Source: Ypsolopha sequella
Lineage: Eukaryota > Arthropoda > Insecta > Lepidoptera > Ypsolophidae
DNA length: 64,000 nucleotides
Direction of reading: 5' to 3'
Assembly: GCA_934047225.1 (NCBI GenBank)
Contig: OW204011.1
Location: 13,466,339-13,530,338, forward strand
Part shown: piece by piece, positions 1-52,702 of the stretch
How positions within the stretch are numbered: position 1 is the first letter of the stretch
Layout: each line of letters opens with the position of its first letter
The notes under the pieces: model-generated
What the model saw: only the letters and a program-made list of their open reading frames with translations
What the model was told of the DNA's origin: nothing
The model's database searches: none
Translations under genes and position numbers: made by a program

Positions 1-37
1 AAAGAACATTGTCAACATCAAAAGCATTAAAACGCAC

Positions 38-1344
38 CTTGCGGAAGCCATTGGGGAGCATGTGACGGGTCTTCTTGTTTGAGCCATAACCGATGCTTGG
101 CATCAAGAACTGGCCCTTGAAACGCCTGCGCACTCTGTTGTCAATACCTGGAAACAGTTAGAAAGTTTGTGTGACTACATTATATTCTTCAGTTGTTTTC
201 ATAATTCTATCGAGAGACAGAAACTCTTGGTTTGACAGACTGCAGCCAAAAGTGCTTAAGTCCAGGTGTATCAGTTTCAAAGTTACAAGCACTAACACTC
301 TTAGCACCGGTGTATCATATATGATACACCTAGGGATGTACTGAGGCTGTACTAGGGATGTTTCTAGGCCAGTGTATCACTCAGTTCACACAATTCTATA
401 CATTTTCTTATAGCGTCCAAAAATGCTGGCCCTGGAGAATACACCAGTAGTTTTGGATTGTGAATTGGTTGCAAAATGTCAGTTGAAAAAAATATATGTT
501 TATCAAGGAAATATCCTTGACACCGAGTGTGTTAAAGCTTTTATGTAACTAAAATTACGCATGATAAACTTATACATACGTGGACATGAGAAATAAACAA
601 TACTCTTATTGATATTTTACTTTAAATATGCAGAAGTTTGGAATATGTTTTGGCAAGAGTGAAATTCTTAGCAACAGAACAATGGTAGAATTGAGAGCCA
701 ACCATCCGCCTGAGCCCCGCAGGCTTCCCACCTCAACATAATCATCATTATAGTAGAATGTGAGCAATATTTTAACTTGTCTCTTCCAATATGACCATAT
801 AGCAACTTGATAGCTATACGGAATAGGATTTGGTAGATATTCAGTGTAGCAAGGTAACAAATTGTGTATTTCATATTGAATATGAATAACACAGAGTGAC
901 CCTTGCATGGTTCATGCACATTCATTGGTCAGTGTCGATAAGGGGGCACAAAAATTATCTTAGTATTTTTTCCCATAATGCCCCCTTATTTACACCCCAA
1001 GCCATTCATTCACCAAGATCGGGAACTTGCAGATTGAGAGGTTTGGATAAAACATAACCTATACGGCTCACGTTTGTAGATGTTTTCATGAATGTTACTG
1101 ATGATACATGACATGAAGTTTGTAGGATTAGGAAGCTATAGAATCAGTAAATGAAGGATTGAGAGGCCAGAGAATCAGTAAATATGGACGTGAAAAATGA
1201 AAATGATCAAGAAAGTTGACGGTTCTTACCTCTGGGTTTACGCCAGTTACGCTTGATTTTGTCATATCTATCCGACTGATGTCTGATAAACCTTTTCGTC
1301 CTCTTTTTGACGATTGTCGGGCGATAAATTGGTCTGATAGCCAT
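38..1344 (-). CDS. RpL32: Ribosomal protein L32 (eL32), partial, two coding exons
   Basis: Structural protein of the large cytosolic ribosomal subunit. Exon 1 runs 1344 down to 1230 and begins [19 protein letters not shown], ending ...NWRKPRG. Its donor is G|GTAAGA at 1229. Exon 2 runs 147 down to 38 after a CAG acceptor (148-150) and reads [20 protein letters not shown], then [15 protein letters not shown]. The donor GTGCGT follows at 37. The junction codon is Gly (G|GT), so the frame is kept and about 75 residues are visible. The family is usually about 134 residues, so the C-terminal exon(s) lie off the left edge. I chose the ATG at 1344 because it matches the conserved N-terminus; the in-frame ATG further upstream would add a non-conserved leader. 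The frame stays open past position 38 (VRFNAFDV...), but that does not resemble eL32 and is treated as intron. Confidence 0.96.
148..1229 (-). other. RpL32 intron 1
   Basis: GT-AG intron of 1082 bp between the two visible RpL32 coding exons. AT-rich; the short open frames inside (around 606-925) have no recognisable similarity. I see no clear mobile element or snoRNA boxes. Confidence 0.8.
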
Positions 1345-1392
1345 TTTGTGTATTAGCAAAATGCAGCGGTGAACCACGCGGTGACACGGCCA

Positions 1393-1410
1393 CACGAAAA
1401 GGAAAAGGAA
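1393..1410 (-). promoter_or_regulatory. Polypyrimidine (TCT/TOP-like) initiator of RpL32
   Basis: On the minus strand this reads TTCCTTTTCCTTTTCGTG, a pyrimidine run about 50-65 bp upstream of the RpL32 ATG. Animal ribosomal protein genes start transcription at such TCT motifs, giving 5' TOP mRNAs. The position and composition are seen; the initiator role is inferred. Confidence 0.6.
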
Positions 1411-1521
1411 TAGACAAATATTGCCATTTCTAGATTTTAGTGTGTTTTCAATGCATATTTTATTTTAGGTTCATTTCAGTTCTCAGCGGTTGGTTTTATA
1501 AAATAAATTTATCGTCACGAC

Positions 1522-1640
1522 ATGAACCCCCAAGGGAGTGTCAGAGGTGTCCCGAGTGTGAACTGTGAAATGCATGCAAGACACGGTCCACACTCGGTAC
1601 ACCCGTATTTCACTGACGATTATCACCGGCGACGACGGTC
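1522..1640. repeat. Interspersed repeat, SINE tail-like ('gtgtcagaggtgt' family)
   Basis: Shares the blocks 'gtgtcagaggtgt', 'cggtccacac' and '...cacccg' with copies near 18340-18440, 31015-31140, 39775-39880 (inverted) and 57733-57870. The copy near 18 kb lies at the 3' side of a tRNA-derived SINE, so these are probably truncated SINE copies. Confidence 0.5.
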
Positions 1641-2182
1641 GGTTTTATATATTTGTTTTTTCTCATCAAAACTCCTTGAAAAAATTAAAAGGAGCTGGAA
1701 AATTACAAAACAATTTATTTATTTATTTCACGTTTTTCTAAAACCTTTATTAAAAGAAGGTAAAAAGATACCAGGGCTGAGTTCAGTTTGATCACTCCCT
1801 AAAGCCCGGCGATCATAACGTCTCTTTTTGCACATGTTAAATTTATATATACTATCCTATAGCAGGCTGTCTTAATGGATAACACTACTGTATATCTACA
1901 GTTTTTCCAGATCTACTGGAGATGACCATAAAGTTTTGAATCATATTGTATCATTTTTAATAATACATAATTAAACTGTCTTTTATCACGGTTTTATTTT
2001 GAGATTCATAAAGAAAAGATGTGAAAAATTTCATCAAAATCAAGGCGTGATGCTAGGAATTGTATTAACTCTTGTACCCACCCCAATAGATATAAGCGAC
2101 ATGTGATTACAACGGTATTTACATATAGAACAAGAATTACGGTGGTGCTTGTCTGATTGTTAGTCCGATCGGAGTAATATAG

Positions 2183-2530
2183 CCTTGAATAGTATGGATT
2201 GTTACTAACACCTAAGTTGCAACCGTAGAGTACTCCTGGCACTAGGTGAACGCACCTTACCAATCAAAAGATAAACAATGCTTTTCTCGGCCATTAATTG
2301 GATGGGTTACTGGTTTTGAGTGGCTGTTGGCCATTGATTTTTGTTATGATTGTCCTTGAGTTGTATGGGTTGTTACTAAGACCTAAGTTGAAACCGTAAA
2401 GTTTAATAGTTCTATTTTGTTCTATGTATAATGTTTAGAGAATTCCTGGCACTAAGTTTGAATACAAAAAGTTAAGCAATGCTTGCCTCCGCCGTTATTG
2501 GATGGGTTAATTATCGGGATTGTGAGTAGC
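2183..2530. repeat. Diverged tandem duplication, about 170-bp unit x2
   Basis: Two successive units begin 'ccttga..gtatgg.ttgttact' (2183 and 2353) and share 'cacctaagttg.aaccgta', 'cctggcacta' and 'ttggatgggtta'. The second unit has an internal insertion of about 40 bp. No coding potential recognised. Confidence 0.6.
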
Positions 2531-3265
2531 TGGCGAAAGACGTTTGTTATTGTTTGTAAATATAATAATAAAAAACATAAATTTGAAATAAATATTTATA
2601 TTTGCCTTTTTAAGGCTTTTCATTTAATTTAATAAACAACAAAAAAACAGTTTTGAGTAAGTATATTCGAAATATATTTCGGCCCACTTTGGGGCATCAG
2701 TCGAATCATTTGCCGTACAAATTTGAGCCTTTTTGTTTAGGTGGTAAAGTTGCTATTAACAAAAAATCTTTTGTTGTTTATGCGTTTCATTATGCACTGC
2801 TAAATTAGCGGTCGAACTAACAGTGGACAGGCTTGATTGCTGTTACATGAATCACTGCTGCAGTATTCATGTGGCAGTAGACAGACCTGTCTTCTCTAAA
2901 ATTAATAATTTCAATGTTACTAACACTTAGCATAGGACTAAACTAAGTTTACTAACAAAATTTGTGATCCATAGTTGGTCTTTAAATAAATGATTTGATT
3001 TGATTTAACAACAGATAACAATGCTATTCATTGGAAGATAAGCTTTTAAGTCGATTCTAACAATTAAAAAATTTCTACTATATACATAGTTTTGCCAAAA
3101 GTGCCAAATGCTTAAGGCACCTAAACGCTTAAGGCACCTAAAAACTTGCTTTTTTTACTTTGTCAGAATGGCCCCTCCTAAAATATAATTCTGGATCCGA
3201 CTTTTAGTGCTTTTACCCAGTGCACTAACGATTCAAATGAAGAGAAGGTACATATACAAAGAAAT

Positions 3266-3283
3266 CACGTGACACGTGACGTA
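3266..3283. promoter_or_regulatory. Paired CACGTG E-boxes followed by TGACGT
   Basis: Two perfect CACGTG palindromes (3266-3271 and 3273-3278) one base apart, running into TGACGTA (3277-3283). They lie about 850 bp upstream of the Ssdp ATG. CACGTG is the site of bHLH-ZIP factors (USF, Max, MITF classes). Function is inferred only. Confidence 0.35.
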
Positions 3284-3589
3284 TTCATTTTGTCTCACTC
3301 TCACGATATGTGCGATCTTTTTCTGGAAGCTTTAGGCCACTATATATTCCTGTCTTGAGACGCTCTAGCAGAATACTGTCTTTTTATTCTTATTTGGCCA
3401 TTGGCTTGCTTATTGCCACCATTTTCTGCCAATATCAGGTAGTCAGCAAATCACATTATATAGTTTAACATTTAAAAAAGGAGAGAACGAAAACGAAAAA
3501 TGACTGAGTATATTTGAAACAAGCACAACATAGATAAGACAACACAAAACGTACACAAATTGTTATCATTTAATCTCATTTAATTCTAT

Positions 3590-3830
3590 GAATTTCACCA
3601 GGATTAAAGTAGCTTTTTTTATGTTTCAACGACAACAAAAAATTCATTATATCATTAGTATCAATGAGTAAGTGCCTCAGCCAATGGTCTTCATTTGAAT
3701 AGGACAATTAAAGAATATGTGGTCCAGTCTCCTCTTTCATTTGGCAACCACATATACGAGAGTTGCGCAGCCTAAATTTAAACAGTTTGAGAGGGGAACG
3801 CACATGGCCCTATCTTAATCTAAGAACATA
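3590..3830 (-). mobile_element. Decayed LINE 3' end (RNase H tail)
   Basis: The minus strand reads LRNSRICGCQMKEETGPHI followed by NCP, resembling the Cys/His tail 'C.C...EET..HI...CP' at the C-terminus of Jockey/R1-type LINE ORF2. The frame breaks soon after. The clade cannot be fixed. Confidence 0.45.
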
Positions 3831-4124
3831 CTACATTTATATATTTAACATACAGAATTTAAGGACACCTTTACCAAGGACATAATCTAAAAGACAAAAC
3901 TATCTTTTTACTCGTTCTTTCTCTACATTATTGTCTATGGAAAAATACCATAGAGCAATATTTATGACAGATTGATAGGATAGAAAACAAACCGAATTTT
4001 GTCTATGACACAGACGCCAAATGTCGCCATCGATCAATGACATTTTGTGAAGTAGAATTTATTGATATAAAGCGTTAATGTAAATAATAAACAATTTCAC
4101 CATAAAAGTCGGCTTCCAGTCGAT

Positions 4125-45600
<41,476 letters not shown>

Positions 45601-45702
45601 AATTTTATACAAAACTAAACAGTGCCAACTAGCCAAAAGTCACCTGTGTGAAGTTGGCAATTGGGTGAACGATAATACATTATTTTTTGTAGTGGTTATC
45701 AA

Positions 45703-45708
45703 AATAAA
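45703..45708 (+). terminator. AATAAA, proximal polyadenylation signal candidate
   Basis: First AATAAA after the Ssdp stop (103 bp), just before the foldback MITE. Confidence 0.4.
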
Positions 45709-45715
45709 CAATGCT

Positions 45716-46030
45716 GGCGGAGCAATCCTAGTTCATACAAACGAAATACCAAAACCATTTTGTAAATCATAGATAATCTTAAGGTAGTGTGTATTTATTC
45801 CTTATGTCTACAGAATATCTAGGTTTCTAAACATATATTAAATAAGAACACTGATTTAAGCATGAAATATAAGAAAAGTAAGCTTTCTATGGAAACATTA
45901 AATTGCTTAATGTATTTGGGAACCTAGATATTCTGTAATGCAATCGGAATAAATACGCACTACCTAAAGAATATCAATGATTTACAAATAGTTTTGGTAT
46001 TTCGTTTGTGTGAACTAGGGTTGCTCCGCC
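45716..46030. mobile_element. Foldback MITE in the Ssdp 3' UTR
   Basis: Long inverted arms: the left begins ggcggagcaatcctagttca, the right ends tgaactagggttgctccgcc. Complementarity extends about 120 bp per arm with a 75-bp centre. It begins 115 bp after the stop codon. Confidence 0.85.
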
Positions 46031-46984
46031 GGCCTCTTAATAACGCTCAGATATTGTTGGAAAGTGGGCTATGTAAACAAACAATAAACCAAATAAACCC
46101 ATACGGACTTCGTGACCGATCTATGCAGTGTCAAACCACCACCAACCACTATAGTCCATACCATGGTGGTTTGTAGTGGCCTGAAGTTAGCTGCGCAATC
46201 GCGTTTGACAGCAAATTTTGTCAACGATTTTTGACGTTTGTTGAGGGTCGTGACCGAATCGTGGGTGTTTTTGGTGGAACGTGGTGGTTTTTGTGATCTG
46301 ATAACCACACCCTTTGACTGCCATTCGATTGTACTATGTTTGTAACGGATCGTTTCGAAATTTAAATTGATTGTACAAAAAAAAAAACAATAGAAAAAAT
46401 AAAAATCGTTTTTTTTTCGGGTACAAACGATTTAAATATCGGTACAATCTGGTAAAAATCTAGTACAATCAAATGGCAGCCGAAAATATTTACCCAGTTG
46501 CCAACTTCACACATGTAGGGCCAAAACTCATTTCGTGCGGGCATAGAGCGCTGCGGCTTTTGACAGCTCGTTGACCAATCACAGCGGCTTAAACTTCGAG
46601 CGCTCGACGCGCGGAATGCGTTGGACTCAATCATTTCGTCCGATAGCGGGACTCCAAACGACGCGTTCGCGATTTTTAAACGCAGTTATTTTTGCTTCGT
46701 TCACAAAAAATAAAACAATTTTTTATCCAACTTTGAATTTTGATAACTAGGCGAGTCGGTCATCACCGATATCACAATAGTTATTTCTTAGGTTCAGTCT
46801 GAAAAAAAGAACAGGTCATGCCAACGAATTTATTTATTGAAAAAAAAATGGCATGAATTTTTAAAGTTGCAGTTAAACTAATCTTGGTTTCGTGCAACTA
46901 GGAGTAAGTCAGTCAAAAAAATGTTTAAAGAAAGAATTGAATAAAGGATTCCAAAATTATCAAAAAACGTAGTGTATATTTTGC

Positions 46985-47108
46985 TGGGGCCATATTGTCT
47001 TACTTCAGAGGTAAGGTGATTGGCTAGAAATGACATTACACGTAATTTTAACCAATCGTATTACTTTTAAAAGCGATAGCGAATACCGAAGTTAGATAAT
47101 AAGGCCCC
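46985..47108. mobile_element. Small MITE 'ggggccatattgtctta'
   Basis: Inverted ends ggggccatattgtcttactt / complement of aagttagataataaggcccc. The flanks 46918-46984 and 47111-47195 resemble each other ('aaaatgtttaaagaa.gaatt'). Confidence 0.65.
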
Positions 47109-47457
47109 TGAAAATGTTTAAAGAACGAATTTTCTGCGAACGAATCGATTAAATTATTCCAAAATTTTCAATAACGAAGTGTTATTTTCCTGATCTCAAA
47201 AATAGTTTCGTTATTCATTTTGGCTAGTTGGTGTCGATTTGCGTTCCAACGATCTGATTTGAGGATTTTAATCATTTTTAAAATAGTTTTTGATACCTTT
47301 CCCTCGCATATTATTTATTTTAATTTAGCCGTTGTTGTAACGAGTTCTAATTTTAAAATAATATTTCCCAATAGCTTCGAGTTCTAGAAAATTCTTTTGT
47401 TAAGTGATGTTCTATGTATTATTTTTTTTTTTTTAGTTTTTATCGATTTTTATTTCG

Positions 47458-47463
47458 AATAAA
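47458..47463 (+). terminator. AATAAA, distal polyadenylation signal candidate
   Basis: AATAAA in a T/A-rich context 1.86 kb after the stop, a possible long-UTR end. Confidence 0.3.
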
Positions 47464-47820
47464 AATATATAATATGTATTGATAAGAGTACTTTTTGAGG
47501 AGATATTTGCCTTTTTGAAGCCCTTTTCTTCTTGAGGAAGGCAAATATCTAAATGCACGAGGCTTATGATAATAAGCGTTTTTTTTTTTTTATACTTATC
47601 GACTAAGCACTTAATGCTTTAATTTTATACAAGGACAATGCTACTTGTAAAGAATCACAATATTATTTTTATTTTCTTTTACATTTAGTTTTGTAAAAAT
47701 AGAAATGGACTTGAATTTTATATTTATTTATTGAAAAATGACTATACAGGACGTAACCTGACTGCGACAATTTACTGAAACAAACTTCCCAAAAGAAACT
47801 AGGTGTGAGTAAAAAAAAAA

Positions 47821-48593
47821 CAGGGTTTCCAAGTATCAAGAAAAATATGCCCCTTGATAAATACCGTCATCTGTATCATGATAATTATCCGATAGTATCA
47901 AACAGATGTAAGCCTCAATGTTCTTTTTCTATATTTAAGATATTTATTGATCATTATGAAGAAATATACAGGTAATGACAAATTCGCTAAAACATTTTTT
48001 GGGGTCTAAGTCTTGAAAATAAATCTCTCAAGACCTCAAAAATCCGCTAGATCTAGCGACAAAGTCGCTAAAACGGCAACACTGCGACGCGGGAAATCCC
48101 CAGCTATTGACGTTATGTGGCGCGTGTTCCGATATACGCAGTCGTTGAATGCGACAAATTAACTAGTGGCAAATATTTTCGATTATACTTATCAAAGATA
48201 ATTATCAACGCTAATCAAAGTCTTCTTGTACGAGTTCCACTATTTTATTTCTTTAATTATTGTGACTAGTTTCGTCTATTTGACATCGTCGGGCAGATTG
48301 GAATAGGTTAACAGTAAAAGTATAGCTAAGTCTTAGGCTTACTATAGCTAAGTCTTACCCTAAGACTTAGCTATACTTTTACTGTTAACCTATTCCAATC
48401 TGCCCGACGATGTCAAATAGACGAAACTAGTCGCAATAATTAAAGAAATAAAATAGTGGAACTCGTACAAGAAGACTTTGATTAGTGTTAGAATGAAGTT
48501 CCATGAAGGAGTCACACCTTACAGTATAAAAAAAAAGATAATTATCAACCTACATCTTGACTATTATCTTGATAATTATCACTTGGAACCCTG
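47821..48593. mobile_element. hAT-like element 'cagggtttccaag' hosting a hammerhead palindrome
   Basis: Ends cagggtttccaagtatc / complement of cacttggaaccctg, with A-rich flanks on both sides. Same terminal family as 5094-5430 and about 6373-6410. The 48210-48489 palindrome is nested within. Confidence 0.65.
48210..48489. mobile_element. Palindromic unit with hammerhead-like motifs, locus 2
   Basis: Near-perfect arms 48210-48335 and 48361-48489. The right arm, plus strand (48403-48433), has CCGACGA, one U, helix II GTC-aaata-GAC, GAAAC, then helix III ACT/AGT and C, giving GTC before the cleavage position. The left arm has the mirrored motif on the minus strand (48291-48264). Helix I can pair TGC/GCA next to the core. 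U4 is C here. Short helix III is typical of Penelope-associated hammerheads. Confidence 0.6.
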
Positions 48594-49008
48594 AAAAAAA
48601 CATGTTTGGAATAAACAATAGTGACTGTTTAGATGGAAAATCAGTAGGAAGTGGGGTTCACGTAAATATAGGCAGTCTATTTGCATCCCGTATGTTCTTG
48701 TACAAAGTGTAGAATATTTCATCCGATATTTGAATGATCTTTACGGGCAGTGTTGCCCTGAATTAGACATTCTTCCAGTTTAAAAAATATAATGCAGCGT
48801 AAATTTTAAGTTTAAATGTTCCTAGAAATGTATTTTTAAATCCTTAAGTTCTGACGTCTCGCAAATATAATATCGGTGCGTCACTTTTTTTATTCATTGT
48901 CAAGTTTTTTTTTTTTGATATATTTCTGGCTCTGACTGCGCATTTATACATTTTGTAACACTGTATCATGAAATTTTACCACGTGTTAAGGAGTTACTAT
49001 ATGCGAAA

Positions 49009-49320
49009 GCGTTGCCAATTAAAAAAAAAAATAGTTGCTAGAATAATTATTGAAAATCTGCCCAAGTAAATGTCTAGAAATAGCCATGAACTATTTTTAG
49101 CAAATAGCAAAGTTTCCAGAAACAACGTCTTTTTATAGATATAATTTCAACTTATGCCAAAAGCGGCTGTTTTTAGCAAAAGTTACAATTTAGCTCTTCC
49201 AAGACGTTGTCTATGAAAACTATGCTATCTAAAAATAACTCAAATTGCTATTTCTAGACATTTATTTGTGCAGATTTTGAATAATTATTCTGGCAAGTAA
49301 AAAATGTTTTTTTCTAGTGG
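49009..49320. mobile_element. Long palindrome 'aatgtctagaaatagc'
   Basis: Arms of about 140 bp: 'tagaataattattgaaaatc' (49038) and 'ttttgaataattattctggc' (49275), 'ccagaaacaacgtctt' and 'ccaagacgttgt'. No ORF; a foldback MITE. Confidence 0.75.
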
Positions 49321-49647
49321 CAATACTTTTGAATGTTGTAACGCCTTGAGATGTCGAGATACTTTTACGATTGAAGAAAGCGGTGCTTTAAACGAGAGAA
49401 AACAAAGTTAATACTTGCGATTGTCGGCTCTTGGTGAAACATCAACATGGATGAATAAAACACTTGTACTGTTTCACAAATTTCACTATTACCACAGTAT
49501 AAGGAAGTAGGCAGTAGTTTAACTTGGCGGTGTCCTTGAAATCAATACCTACGGCCGCTCGGTGCATAAACACGCGCTAGGGCTGCCAACGTATTTGATA
49601 ATGCTATATTAAATTGTCGCATTAATTAATTTAAACAGCCATACAAT

Positions 49648-50180
49648 CAGTGCCGGATTAAGCCAGCGCGGGGCCTGTAGCAAATTCTAAAAATATATAC
49701 TGAATACTTAAAAAAATCGGTTGCACCGCTATATTATGTAAGAAAATAATGCTCAACACAATTACGAAACCACTTTTCTCGAGAATGGTTCATATCGAAA
49801 GTACTATTATTATCATCCAAACGTAAATATCGATCATTCCTTATAGATTGGTAGTCAATATAACCCTTTTCAAATCGGTCGGGTTATTACGACTAGCACG
49901 TAGAAAATATTAGGGAATTCCCTGTTTTGTTTAGCAGTATTGCCAACTTGCGTGTAGTGCGGTGCGAAACATGATTTTGGTATGACCAGCAGATAGAAAA
50001 ATAAAATTATAGTTGATCATTTTGATGCAAATATTTTCTTCTTAGTAATTTTGACTAAATCTAATATATAAATACCTAATAGATACTTTTTTATGGTCAG
50101 AAAACGTTGGTGCGCGGGGCCCCCAAATGCGCGGGGCCCGCAGTATTTGCTACTCTTGCTTCGTGGCTAATCCGGCACTG
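49648..50180. mobile_element. hAT element with exact 8-bp target duplication
   Basis: Ends cagtgccggattaagcc / complement of ggctaatccggcactg, 533 bp, flanked by CATACAAT (49640-49647 and 50181-50188). GC-rich ends ('gcgcggggcc'), AT-rich core, no transposase. Confidence 0.92.
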
Positions 50181-50450
50181 CATACAATGCACAACATATT
50201 CTATAATTTCGTGCCATAATTTATGAAAATGCACGGGAGCGGCTTACAGTCTCAACGCGGCAACGTGCGTACGTGACTGAGGCACAACTGCGACTGCCGC
50301 CCCCCGACAGCTCCCGAGATTTCGAAGCGCGTCGTTTCAGGCCGTTTCTATGAAGACATAGTACTGGTTCCTTTTCCTTATACTGTGCTATTACCCAACC
50401 ATTTTCGCCTTATCGCCATTCTCGAGAAATTAGATGGTTTAGTTACATAA

Positions 50451-50960
50451 TACAGGGTGTTTGGGACATCGATGTAAATATTTTGAGGGCTGCTAAAGAA
50501 GTGATTTTGATAATTTCTGACTGAATTTACTATTATGCAAAGTTTCGTAGTTTTCGAGTTAATAGACATTTTTTAGTTTTAGGTAACTGCAATTAAAAAG
50601 TAACAAATTATTATTTATGGCTAAAAATAATAATTTGTTTTTTCTCAAATTTACTAAAAAAAATCTTTTCTTCATACTTTTAATTTTAATTAAAATTTAA
50701 TTTAATTTTTATGTTTATTTTCATTTCATTTCGAACACACCTATCTTGTTATTTTGTTTAATGGAAGTGTATAAAGGAATAATTTAACATAAAATGTTAT
50801 TTTTAGCCATAAATAGTGCTTTAAGTAGACAAAACTGAAAAATTTTTACATCTCGGAAACTACAAAACTTTGCATATTAGTAAATTTAGTCAGAAATGTT
50901 CAAAATCACTTCGTTTATCATCCCTGAAAATATTTTCATCGATGTCCCAAACACCCTGTA
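50451..50960. mobile_element. 'tacagggtgtttgggacatc' foldback element
   Basis: 510 bp, ends tacagggtgtttgggacatc / complement. Arms of about 120 bp share 'aaactttgca' and 'aaaatcactt'. TA flanks suggest a Tc1/mariner-type mechanism. Confidence 0.82.
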
Positions 50961-51203
50961 TATTACACAAACATTGTGTATGGATGCAATCACAGATATA
51001 GATCTAATATAGATGACGCTAGAGTATGTACAAAAGTGAGAGCAATGCTCTTCGTTCACAGATACTGACTTCTAAAACTTTGACTCTTATATCTTATGTC
51101 TTAAGTCTTACAATTCTTTCTAAAATTCAAACCGGTGTCAACCGTTTTCATTGTAAAAAATTGATACTTATCATTGTTAGTTCTTGAGGGAACATTTGCA
51201 ACA

Positions 51204-51457
51204 TATTGTAAATAAAACAAATTCTTGGTAACTGTTCCACTGTTTTTTTATATATTTCACTGGCAACCGGTTTCGTTATAATAACATCGTCAGGCTTTTT
51301 AGAATCATGAGATGGAATATTTAATAAAAACAAAGACGAAATATTCCATCTCATGATTCGTAGCCATATCTTAAAAGCCTGACGATGTTATTATAACGAA
51401 ACCCCTTATATAAAAAACAGTGGAACAGGTACTAAGAATTTGTTTTATTTACAATAT
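51204..51457. mobile_element. Palindromic unit with hammerhead-like motifs, locus 3
   Basis: Arms about 51204-51322 and 51340-51457. The left arm, minus strand (51295-51264), reads CTGACGA, one U, then GTTA-tta-TAAC, GAAACC, GGTTG: a full CUGANGA core, paired helix II, GAAA, 3-bp helix III and NUH site. The right arm has the same core with a decayed helix III (GAAACCCC). Confidence 0.6.
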
Positions 51458-52262
51458 GTTTTCATTGTAAATTGTGAAACGCTTTGTTTTCATAGAGTTT
51501 GATTCTCTTGCGTCATCTATTTAGATCAATGTCTGTGGATGCAAGTAAGGAATGACACCAGTGTCCAAAACAAATGCGAATGTAATAAAATACTTATGGT
51601 AACAAAAATTCCTTGGGTAGTGGTGTTTTATTCATTCACGAGAAAACACCAATAAAAAAAAACGTTTAGTTTGTGTAAACTTCTCTTGTCTAAAGCCTTG
51701 CTGTTCAAGAATGAATGCAGTTTAAAAATTCACAAAGTGCAATGATTAAATGTCAAATAGTGCAAACATTTTTGAACTGTAATCAGCGATTTTGGAAACT
51801 TGCTATAGGTCGGTTGCGATCGCATCTGTCCAATGACATTCGATTGGAACTCTTGTTGAGACGCAATAGAATCGAATTTAGAAGAGTCGTAAAACTGTCT
51901 CCTGCCTCAACCTTCAATTTGTAACACAAAAGTTTTATTATTCTCCGTACATTACAGCTTCATTAGAATGACAGATATCGTCGGTTCATAGATGTGACTC
52001 AAAACCACAACTGTCATTTTAATCAAGCTATAATATACGGATTATATAAAGAAATGTCATGGATTTGATAAGATCGTGTTGCACCTATAGGTGTTTTTTA
52101 AAAGTTTTATATGTACCGAATAGTGATGTTGTAATTCGTATACTTACATACAGTTTCTCAGTTGACTTCGGTTGTAGATTAGATTTTTTTTTGGGGTGTA
52201 TGGAATTCTGTATAAATTAGGTTATTTCTTAGATATTTGAAGAAGTAGCTCTTAAGTTATAT

Positions 52263-52702
52263 CATAGACTAAGTATTACTACGTATAGACCGACAACTCC
52301 CATACATCAAGGCGTAGCTAATTTTTTACGCGCCCTTACGTCACTAGATGTCGCCAAGCGTTGCCAATAAGCATAATTTGTTTAATTGGCTGCAAGTAAA
52401 CTCTCATGGTTACCAGGTAAATGATGTGGCTGTAATATCTTTGCTTAGAAAAACTAGATGGCGCTAAGTTGGCAACACTAACAGTGAATATTTCAGCGCC
52501 ATCTATTATCGAAGTGGGAATTGTTTTTATGTTACGTGACATCGCTGTGCCACTAGCGTCACCAATCGGTCTTTTTTAGAATCGTGTTTGTTAGAGGATT
52601 TAGCAACGCCATCTAGATTTCGTTAGAATTTTACACCTTTTTTGTGGCTACAATCTGATGTATGGGAACTGCTAGTCTATACGTAGTACTACTTAGTCTA
52701 TA
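52263..52702. mobile_element. 'catagactaagta' MITE, copy 2
   Basis: Full-length sister of 20796-21240; they share 'aaaaactagatggcgctaag' and 'tttcagcgccatctattatc'. Confidence 0.88.

Larger units (their letters stand above)
1411..4124. other. Divergent intergenic region between RpL32 and Ssdp
   Basis: About 2.7 kb separating two head-to-head genes. It holds a SINE-tail-like repeat, a diverged tandem duplication, paired E-boxes and a decayed LINE 3' end, listed separately. The last 80-odd bases before 4125 are probably Ssdp 5' UTR. No TATA box is convincing. Confidence 0.6.
45601..47470 (+). other. Probable Ssdp 3' UTR region
   Basis: Follows the Ssdp stop. Candidate polyadenylation signals AATAAA at 45703-45708 and 47458-47463. 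It contains the 45716-46030 foldback MITE and the 46985-47108 MITE. 'ccaactagccaaaa' (45627) and 'tgtgaagttggcaa' (45647) are matched in reverse at about 47220 and 46497. The true 3' end is unknown. Confidence 0.5.

Noticed and set aside
1..37. RpL32 reading frame continuing past 38 to the window edge
   Set aside because: The residues ([10 protein letters not shown]) do not match eL32, and AAG|GTGCGT is a good donor at the place where family similarity stops.
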